The notes below the pieces were generated by a model. It made no database searches. It was given only the letters and a program-made list of their open reading frames with translations, and was not told the DNA's origin. A stretch of DNA of 64,000 bases. It comes from Cellvibrio sp. GTDB lineage: Bacteria > Pseudomonadota > Gammaproteobacteria > Pseudomonadales > Cellvibrionaceae. Each line of letters opens with the position of its first letter. The stretch's first letter is position 1. Positions 56,644 through 62,940 of this stretch are shown piece by piece. Both the position numbers and the translations under genes were made by a program. The stretch spans positions 496,001 through 560,000 of the forward strand of contig JADJRD010000014.1 in assembly GCA_016712405.1 (NCBI GenBank), read 5' to 3'.

Positions 56644-58790
56644 TGAATGCATCTAATCATTTCTTTAGCAAAATTAAATTGCGCCCAGAAGCATTATTGA
56701 ATTTTGCGGGTGGACAACGGTTGCCTGTTATTATTCAAACAGAAATGGCGGAATGTGGTTTGGCTTGTTTGGCCATGATTTGTGGCTTTTATGGGCATGA
56801 AACGGATTTGATTTCATTGAGAAGAAAGTTTGCCATTTCAAGTCACGGTGCATCCCTTAAATTTATTATGAGTATTGCGCCGAAGTTGCACTTGGCTCCG
56901 CGCGCTATTCGGTGTGAGCTGCAAAATTTATCTCAGTTGTCATTGCCATGTATTTTGCATTGGGGAATGAATCATTTTGTTGTGTTGAAAAAAATAACGG
57001 GTCAGCATTTTATTATTCATGACCCTGCAGTCGGTGAGCGCAGGATTGGGGATAAAGAATTTAATCAGCAGTTTACCGGTGTAGCACTTGAATTATTGCC
57101 TACGCGTGATTTCAAGCAAGAAGATGAGACCAATAATCTAAAACTAAGTGATTTTTGGAGCAAGATTGCCGGCTTAAAACGCAGCATTGTGCAAGTAGTG
57201 CTGTTATCGTTTTTATTGCAGCTATTTTCTTTAGCCAATCCGTTTTATATGCAAACAGTGGTTGATGATGTGTTGCTGCGATTGGATACCAACTTATTAT
57301 TGGTCTTGGCTTTAGGTTTTGGTTTGTTACTGATTATCCAATTGGCGACATCGGCATTACGCGAGTATGTCATTTTGTATTTATCCAATCGCATGGGAAT
57401 ACAAATGTCAGCCAATTTGTTTCGGCATTTGATTCGTTTGCCGATGGATTATTTTTCAAAACGACACATGGGCGATATCGTCTCGCGTTTTGGTTCTATT
57501 GGTGCCATTCGTAAGGCATTGACGGCAACTTTGGTTACAGCGGTGGTTGATGGTGTGATGGCATTGCTAACGTTATTGGCGATGTTTTTATACGACATTA
57601 AATTAACTTTGATTGTGTTGTTGGTTGTTGCACTTTATGCCTTGTTGCGTTGGACAACTTACAAGCCCTTCAGAAGGTTAAGTGAAGAATCCATTATTGC
57701 CAGTGCAAAAGAAAGCTCTCACTTTATGGAGTCAATTAGAGCTATTCAAACCATCAAACTATTTCAGCGCGAAAATGATCGCCAACAACAGTGGCAACAC
57801 AAACTAGCCAATTCAATGAACAAAGGAATTGAAATCAGTAAATGGAATATCGGTTACTCCACCCTAAATGGATTGTTATTTGGTATTGAAAACCTGGTAG
57901 TTATTTATTTTGCCGCAACGGCTGTAATGGGTAACGTTATTTCTCTGGGTATGCTTTACGCCTTCATGGCATATAAAGGTCGGTTTGTGTCTTCTATGGA
58001 TAGCCTGATCACTCAATGGATGGAATTCAAAATGCTAAATCTGCATTTCAGTCGCCTTGCCGATGTAGTGCTGACAGAACCTGAAAAAATCGATGATCAG
58101 GAACACTTTTCAGTGAATGATGTATTGCAGCATTCACAACAACTCATTACGGGAAAAATAGAAGTAAAAGATTTGGGGTATCGCTTTAGCGAACAAGAAC
58201 CTTGGATTTTCCGCAATCTCAATTTCGTTATCCATCCACAAGAAACAGTCGCAATTACTGGCCCAAGCGGTTGCGGCAAAACTACCTTAATGAAATGCCT
58301 AATGGGTTTAATTGAGCCTACAGAAGGCCAAATACTGATTGATGATGTTCCTCTCAATCAATTCAAAAGCTATCGCAGTCAAATTGCGGCTGTGATGCAA
58401 GAAGATCAATTAATGAGTGGCGATATTGCTGAAAACATTACCTGTTTTGATTCCTCTATTGAGATGCAGCGCGTAATGGCCTGCGCGCAATTAGCCTGCA
58501 TTCATCAGGACATCGAAAAAATGCCAATGAAATACAACACATTGGTAGGCGATATGGGTTCCAGTTTAAGCGGTGGACAAAAACAACGCGTGATTTTAGC
58601 GCGCGCATTTTATCGTCAACCAAAAATCCTTTTTATGGACGAAGCGACCAGTCATTTGGATGTTGCGGGCGAAGCTGCAGTGAATAGCAATATTCAGCAT
58701 CTCCCCATCACCCGAATCCTGATCGCACACCGACCGGAAACGGTCGCATCTGCAGGACGGCAGATAAACCTCGTTAATCATGGTGGTTAA
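56643..58790 (+). CDS. peptidase-containing ABC transporter (C39 peptidase, PCAT)
   Basis: This 715-residue exporter cleaves double-glycine leaders and exports the core peptide. The ATG at 56643 overlaps the adaptor's stop. The C39 domain (about 25-150) has oxyanion Gln32, catalytic Cys38 in AECGLACLAMICGFYG, His111 in MNHFVVL and Asp127 in IHDPA. A six-helix membrane domain follows (about 165-450). The ATPase has Walker A GPSGCGKTT, signature LSGGQKQR and Walker B ILFMDEATSHLD. All active residues are intact, so it should be functional on the leader peptide encoded 46 bases downstream. Confidence 0.95.
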   Translation: MNASNHFFSKIKLRPEALLNFAGGQRLPVIIQTEMAECGLACLAMICGFYGHETDLISLRRKFAISSHGASLKFIMSIAPKLHLAPRAIRCELQNLSQLSLPCILHWGMNHFVVLKKITGQHFIIHDPAVGERRIGDKEFNQQFTGVALELLPTRDFKQEDETNNLKLSDFWSKIAGLKRSIVQVVLLSFLLQLFSLANPFYMQTVVDDVLLRLDTNLLLVLALGFGLLLIIQLATSALREYVILYLSNRMGIQMSANLFRHLIRLPMDYFSKRHMGDIVSRFGSIGAIRKALTATLVTAVVDGVMALLTLLAMFLYDIKLTLIVLLVVALYALLRWTTYKPFRRLSEESIIASAKESSHFMESIRAIQTIKLFQRENDRQQQWQHKLANSMNKGIEISKWNIGYSTLNGLLFGIENLVVIYFAATAVMGNVISLGMLYAFMAYKGRFVSSMDSLITQWMEFKMLNLHFSRLADVVLTEPEKIDDQEHFSVNDVLQHSQQLITGKIEVKDLGYRFSEQEPWIFRNLNFVIHPQETVAITGPSGCGKTTLMKCLMGLIEPTEGQILIDDVPLNQFKSYRSQIAAVMQEDQLMSGDIAENITCFDSSIEMQRVMACAQLACIHQDIEKMPMKYNTLVGDMGSSLSGGQKQRVILARAFYRQPKILFMDEATSHLDVAGEAAVNSNIQHLPITRILIAHRPETVASAGRQINLVNHGG

Positions 58791-58836
58791 CGAGTTAAAC
58801 TTAAAATGTGATACAAAACTTATGGAGTTTTTTATT

Positions 58837-59073
58837 ATGCGCGAATTAAGTATGTTAGAGGTTGAGAGTGTTGTGGGTGGTGATGGATGGACTTGTACAG
58901 TTACGCCAACAGAGGTGAATTGTGCTCCAGATGCATCCAGCCAGCAAGGCTTGCAGCAGGCAGCTGCAGAAGCTATGGCGCTTTTTTATGCGATGCAAGC
59001 TCAGCAGGCTGCAGAACAGGCTGCACGACAGGCTGCAGAGCAGGCGCAAAGGCAATCGAGTGGTAATAGATAA
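58837..59073 (+). CDS. double-glycine-leader peptide precursor (microcin-like)
   Basis: The ATG at 58837 (GGAG at 58823) gives 78 residues; a longer frame from 58780 adds residues with no leader features. Residues 1-15, MRELSMLEVESVVGG, fit the class II microcin/bacteriocin leader pattern (MRELsxxEvxxVxGG), with cleavage expected after Gly15. The 63-residue core starts DGWTCTVTPTEVNCAPDASS, with Cys20 and Cys29 able to form a disulfide. The rest is an Ala/Gln-rich amphipathic helix (36-73) partly coded by three 12-base repeats (59008-59043). It is the predicted substrate of the C39 ABC exporter. A toxin, a signal or another secreted peptide are all possible. Confidence 0.85.
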   Translation: MRELSMLEVESVVGGDGWTCTVTPTEVNCAPDASSQQGLQQAAAEAMALFYAMQAQQAAEQAARQAAEQAQRQSSGNR

Positions 59074-59119
59074 TTGTGGGAGGGGGGGTGCCCCCTTCTT
59101 TTAAATTGGTGAAGTGAAT

Positions 59120-60187
59120 ATGCATAAGTTAATAATTTTAGTTTTTCTGGGTTTGCCTGTTTTTTCATTTTCTGATGTGATCGGCTATAAAAAAATTTAT
59201 GTAGAAGATAAAAAACTCTATTTTAATGATGAAATAACTGAAAAAAATGCTTTGGAGTTTTCAAGAGTTTTGGTAAGCAATGGCGGTAGTATCGACAAAA
59301 TAATTGTAAATAGTTACGGCGGGAGTGTTGATCATGCCATCGATATGGCGAATTTAATATATGAGCATAAATTGGATGTGGAAATTGATAAGTATTGCGG
59401 ATCATCCTGCGCTAATTATATTTTCCCAGCTGGGAAAAGAAAGTTTATAAATAGAAACTCGGTTATTTTTTGGCATGGTGGCGCAAATATGTATGGCAAT
59501 AAAAAAAATGATGGCCTGAATCATGATGAAAAAACAGCATTGGATGTAAAAGCTCTGCATAAAAAAGAAATAGATTTTTATAGGATGATTGGTGTAGATC
59601 CAATTCTTCCGTATCGCGGACAATACTTCGGTGATAGTTATACGAGTCTAAAGTTTTCAGAAGGTTGGTTTTATTCAGTTTCTGATATGAAAAAAATGGG
59701 TATTAGAAACGTAATACTGAAAAATAAAGCGTGGAATCCTGCGCCTAATTTAGTCAATCTAAAAAGTTTAATAAGAATTCCGTTGAATGGAAAAATCAAT
59801 GAAAATGAACTTATTCCTGGCGATAGCATAATTTATGGATTATTTACTAAGGAATTTTCTATGCAAATAATTGAGGCAACAAAAAAATATAATTATCAAT
59901 CGGTTATTGATAAGTCATACATAAAAACGGCAGAAATTTTTTATGATGACGTTGAAGGTGTTGTATATAATAAACATCTAATATCAGGATATTCGTTCGA
60001 TAATAGATTCTTGAAAAACGATATTGTAGAGAAATGTAAGGCTGGATTTAAGGGCGGGTACTACGTTGATTTTTTCATATTTAGCAACACTGACGCCATA
60101 TATACAACTCACGTTTTTTTTAAAAATGGAAAAGAAAAGTACAGACTTAAACTGTATAGAAAAGAGTGTATAGAAAAGAGTGTATAG
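59120..60187 (+). CDS. secreted ClpP-like serine-protease-fold protein (COG3904-like)
   Basis: The ATG at 59120 follows GGTGAAG; a GTG lies two codons earlier. A signal peptide (about 1-19) leads to a ClpP/crotonase-like domain: VNSYGGSVDHAIDMANLIYE (about 57-76), CGSSCANYIFPAGKRKF (Ser96 the likely nucleophile), and NSVIFWHGG (His119). This is the layout of periplasmic ClpP-like proteins of COG3904 type. The C-terminal half (about 200-355) is unfamiliar and may be a separate domain. It lies between the peptide gene and the glycosyltransferase, so a role in processing or immunity is possible. A degraded copy of its 3' end occurs at 62844-62921. Confidence 0.7.
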   Translation: MHKLIILVFLGLPVFSFSDVIGYKKIYVEDKKLYFNDEITEKNALEFSRVLVSNGGSIDKIIVNSYGGSVDHAIDMANLIYEHKLDVEIDKYCGSSCANYIFPAGKRKFINRNSVIFWHGGANMYGNKKNDGLNHDEKTALDVKALHKKEIDFYRMIGVDPILPYRGQYFGDSYTSLKFSEGWFYSVSDMKKMGIRNVILKNKAWNPAPNLVNLKSLIRIPLNGKINENELIPGDSIIYGLFTKEFSMQIIEATKKYNYQSVIDKSYIKTAEIFYDDVEGVVYNKHLISGYSFDNRFLKNDIVEKCKAGFKGGYYVDFFIFSNTDAIYTTHVFFKNGKEKYRLKLYRKECIEKSV

Positions 60188-60192
60188 AATGA

Positions 60193-61473
60193 GTGTTGGT
60201 GGCTAAAGTGACTGGTTTTGAAAGGCTAATTATTTTCACGCTTGGCACATCCGGTGATATTAACCCAATGGTGGCAGTTGGGAAGGCAATGTCTGCAAGA
60301 GGCTATGCCATTACCTTTTTAACCAGTGAGTATTTTAAAGAGTTAATTGAAATCGCTGGTTTTGAGTTTGTGGGTATTGGTAATAAGGAGGAATACTTGC
60401 GCGGCAACCAGTCTTCCGCTTGGGATGCTAAAAATGTTATGGATAACTTTATTTATTATCATGCCCCAGCTTTTTTACCTGCCTATCAGTATATTGAACA
60501 ATTGCAGAATAAAGAAAGTGCGGTTCTGCTCAGTATTGGTGAGCAGAATGGCGCCGTTGTGGCAGCCGTAAAATATAAAATTCCTTATGTAAAGTTTTCT
60601 ATTAGCCCCAACTTGATTTTTTCGGCCGAAAAACCGCCTGCGCCATTATGCTGGCAATTGCCAAAGAAAATGCCGAAGTTTATCCAGCGAATGTTTGTTA
60701 GGTATGTTGATACAAAATCCATGAAATTATTTTATCAACATTCTGAGATTGAGCCATATCTTGAATTACGAAAAAAGCTGAGCTGCCCTGTCACTTATGA
60801 CAGAAAAACAAACGCTAAATTATTGATAGGATTTTTTCCGGAATGGTTTGGAATGCGGGCGAAAGATTGGCCGAAAGACTTGAAATTGATCGGGTTTCCT
60901 TTAAGTGACCCTGCTCATGAAAGTGCACGATTCGTGTTTGATTCTATAATTGAAGAAATCGGAAGTCCAATTGTGTTTACTACAGGCACAGGAATTTCTG
61001 AGGCGGAATCTGTTTTTCGAGAAGGACGGAAGATATGTGAATTGTTAAACCTGCCGGGTTTGTTTGTTGGAAGCAGTGGCAGTAAATCGGTGTTGAGTGA
61101 TTCAGCTTTATGCAGACATATCGATTACATTGATTTTGAATATGCTTTGCCAAAATGCAGAGCCATTGTTCACCACGGTGGTATTGGCACATTATCGCAA
61201 GCTGTGCGTGCGGGAATTCCACAATTAATTCGCCCCATTAAATATGACCAGCCAGATAATGCTAATCGAATTTATCAGCTGGGCTTAGGTGCTTTTATAT
61301 TTCCCGATCATTTTAAGGCAGGGGATGCATCAAAAATTTTAAAAGCAATGATAGATGCAGCGCCACAGAATAAAGCTTTGACAATTTATTCCGCTGATAT
61401 CAAACGCAGTAATGCCATTGAAAAAGCCTGTGACCTTATTGAAAAGAAGATTAAGGAATTAGAATTGCCATGA
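60193..61473 (+). CDS. GT1-family glycosyltransferase (RhlB/UGT-like)
   Basis: This 426-residue GT-B enzyme uses a GTG at 60193; an ATG at 60189 gives only five codons. The N-terminal LGTSGDINPMVAVGKAMSAR (about 16-35) is the UGT acceptor-side start, FFPEWFGMRAKDWPKDLKLI is RhlB-like, and the donor motif HHGGIGTLSQA is at 327-337 followed by DQPDNANR. It should transfer an NDP-sugar to a small molecule, lipid or peptide. It overlaps the C39-like gene by four bases, so the two are co-translated. Whether the microcin-like peptide is its acceptor is inference. Confidence 0.85.
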   Translation: MLVAKVTGFERLIIFTLGTSGDINPMVAVGKAMSARGYAITFLTSEYFKELIEIAGFEFVGIGNKEEYLRGNQSSAWDAKNVMDNFIYYHAPAFLPAYQYIEQLQNKESAVLLSIGEQNGAVVAAVKYKIPYVKFSISPNLIFSAEKPPAPLCWQLPKKMPKFIQRMFVRYVDTKSMKLFYQHSEIEPYLELRKKLSCPVTYDRKTNAKLLIGFFPEWFGMRAKDWPKDLKLIGFPLSDPAHESARFVFDSIIEEIGSPIVFTTGTGISEAESVFREGRKICELLNLPGLFVGSSGSKSVLSDSALCRHIDYIDFEYALPKCRAIVHHGGIGTLSQAVRAGIPQLIRPIKYDQPDNANRIYQLGLGAFIFPDHFKAGDASKILKAMIDAAPQNKALTIYSADIKRSNAIEKACDLIEKKIKELELP

Positions 61474-61931
61474 GCTTATTGAAAAATTTATTTGCGAATT
61501 CGGGATTAATCAACAAGGGTAAGTTGGTTCACCTTAAACAGACTCAGCCAGGAAATGATGGATTGGCTTGCATCGCTATGATCTTGAATTTTCACGGCAT
61601 AATGATCAACCTCAATGAGCTTAATAATAAATATCCCGATTGTGTTGCAGGCATAAATTTGCGGCAGATCATTGAAATTTTTCACGCGGAAGGTTTGAAA
61701 ACTAGACCCTTACAATGCCCGGTTAGCGAATTACCTAATTTAAAGCTGCCAGCCATTTTGCATTGGGATATGAAACAGTTTGTAATCTTGTCAAATATTG
61801 AAAATCAAAAAATAACTATTTTTGATCCCGCTTCAAAGAAAATTAGCTTGAGTGAAAATGAGTTTGAACAACATTATGCTGAAATTGCGTTAGAGGTTTT
61901 TACCTCTCCTGCAATCCAAACACACAAGTAA
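61470..61931 (+). CDS. stand-alone C39-like domain, catalytically dead
   Basis: This 153-residue protein is a C39-peptidase fold without membrane or ATPase parts. It keeps the oxyanion Gln24 and the final Asp119, but the catalytic Cys is Asp30 (QPGNDGLACIAMIL against the exporter's AECGLACLAMI) and the catalytic His is Gln103 (MKQFVIL against MNHFVVL). Dead C39-like domains in HlyB-type exporters bind substrate without cutting. It probably binds the leader and recruits it to the glycosyltransferase, to which it is translationally coupled. Its last codons overlap a convergent phoR fragment. Confidence 0.85.
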   Translation: MSLLKNLFANSGLINKGKLVHLKQTQPGNDGLACIAMILNFHGIMINLNELNNKYPDCVAGINLRQIIEIFHAEGLKTRPLQCPVSELPNLKLPAILHWDMKQFVILSNIENQKITIFDPASKKISLSENEFEQHYAEIALEVFTSPAIQTHK

Positions 61932-62157
61932 ACGAACTCCCCTTGCCCACTTCGCTGGTGATTTTTAATTCGGCGTAATGGCGTAGCAAAAGGTGTTTGA
62001 CGATTGCCAAACCTAAACCTGTACCGCCGGTTTCGCTGTTGCGGCTGGCGTCTACGCGGTAAAAGCGTTCTGTTAATCGGGGGATGTGTTGTGAATCAAT
62101 ACCGGAGCCATTATCGGTAACGAAAATATTTTGAAAAGTACCTTCTCTGCTGAAAAC
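61900..62157 (-). pseudogene. phoR 3'-end fragment (second allele)
   Basis: The minus strand encodes about 85 C-terminal residues of a PhoR-type histidine kinase (VTDNGSGIDSQHIPRLTERF ... RNSETGGTGLGLAIVKHLLL, then GLQER and a stop at 61900-61902). Compared with the phoR at 62941, it has about four mismatches in the first 150 aligned bases, then diverges. It is therefore a homologous but distinct allele. It stops where the antitoxin gene begins. It marks a recombination junction. Confidence 0.85.
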
Positions 62158-62161
62158 TCCG

Positions 62162-62479
62162 TCAGCGTGCGGGGTGCATCGGCTGCGCTACTAGGCGCAC
62201 GCCTAAGGCTGCGCAAACGCGGCTGATCGTTTCAAAGCGAGGTTCGCTGCCGGGTCTAAGAGCTTTATACAGAGCTTCGCGAGCGATGCCCGAATCCCTT
62301 GCAACCTGTGACATTCCTCGCGCACGGGCAATGTCACCAATGGCAGCAGCTAGCAGTGCAGAGTCGTTCTCTTCAAGAACGGTTGTCAGGTATGCCGCTA
62401 CATCCTCTTCATTATTCAGATATTCGGTAGCATCAAACTCGGATAGTTCGGAAACCTTAATTTTTTTAGTCATAGTCAA
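62162..62479 (-). CDS. antitoxin of a HigBA/RelBE-type pair (TIGR02684-like)
   Basis: The 105-residue protein has a MTMTKKIKVSELSEFDATEY start and a helix-turn-helix (GDIARARGMSQVARDSGIAR, EALYKALRPGSEPRFETISR; about 47-90). This is the layout of the putative addiction-module antidote family. It overlaps the toxin gene by four bases and follows it (toxin first, as in higBA). It is more GC-rich than the surrounding DNA. Confidence 0.85.
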   Translation of the reverse strand: MTMTKKIKVSELSEFDATEYLNNEEDVAAYLTTVLEENDSALLAAAIGDIARARGMSQVARDSGIAREALYKALRPGSEPRFETISRVCAALGVRLVAQPMHPAR

Positions 62480-62775
62480 TCCTCCAAAGATTTTGCTAGC
62501 GCAATGGCGCGCCGGATGTCGGCCTGTTGGGTGGACTTGTCGCCGCCGCCCAGCATCACAATCACCAGCTCGCCGTGCTGGACATAGTACATGCGCCAGC
62601 CTGGCCCAAAATGTTCGCGCATCTCGAACACGCCTTCGCCTACAGGCTCCACGTCACCCAAGTTACCAAGTTGGGCTTTACGCAGCCGCTTGACGAGGCG
62701 CTGTCGTGTCAGCCCGTCCTTCAGGCCTTTGAGCCAGCCGGAAAATTCATTGAGTTGTTTTATTGTGTAGGTCAT
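62476..62775 (-). CDS. RelE/HigB-superfamily toxin (TIGR02683-like)
   Basis: This 99-residue protein has the addiction-module killer layout: FSGWLKGLKDGLTRQRLVKR (about 11-30), GDVEPVGEGVFEMREHFGPG (about 40-59), WRMYYVQHGELVIVMLGGGD (about 60-79). RelE-type toxins cleave mRNA on the ribosome. It precedes its antitoxin and has an operator-like palindrome 9 bases upstream. Confidence 0.87.
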   Translation of the reverse strand: MTYTIKQLNEFSGWLKGLKDGLTRQRLVKRLRKAQLGNLGDVEPVGEGVFEMREHFGPGWRMYYVQHGELVIVMLGGGDKSTQQADIRRAIALAKSLED

Positions 62776-62783
62776 AAATAAAC

Positions 62784-62801
62784 TGTAATCGAATGATTAC
62801 A
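62784..62801. promoter_or_regulatory. toxin-antitoxin operator
   Basis: TGTAATC-GAAT-GATTACA is a perfect seven-base inverted repeat immediately upstream of the toxin start. It fits autoregulation by the helix-turn-helix antitoxin. Confidence 0.7.
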
Positions 62802-62843
62802 TGATGTCAATTCGGCGCTGCCGCCAATAGTTGTTTTGTGACA

Positions 62844-62921
62844 ACAACTCACATTTTCTTTAAAAAAGGAAAAGAAAAATACAGGGATTAAATTGTATAG
62901 AAAAGATTGTATGGGCTGAGT
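62844..62921 (+). pseudogene. degraded 3'-end copy of the ClpP-like gene
   Basis: Reading ACAACTCACATTTTC..., this encodes TTHIFFKKGKEKYRD and a stop, against TTHVFFKNGKEKYRL... at the end of the gene at 59120-60187. DNA similarity is visible over about 75 bases (60104-60180 against 62844-62915), mostly with conservative differences. So it is a remnant of another allele of that gene, now next to the intact phoR. Confidence 0.75.
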
Positions 62922-62940
62922 CTACATGTATGCCTAATGC

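Noticed and set aside
58780..58836. Longer start for the peptide precursor
   Set aside because: It would put 19 extra residues before a leader that begins exactly at MREL, and it overlaps the exporter's end.
60189..60206. ATG at 60189 as start of the glycosyltransferase
   Set aside because: It is out of frame and stops after five codons; the GTG at 60193 is in frame.
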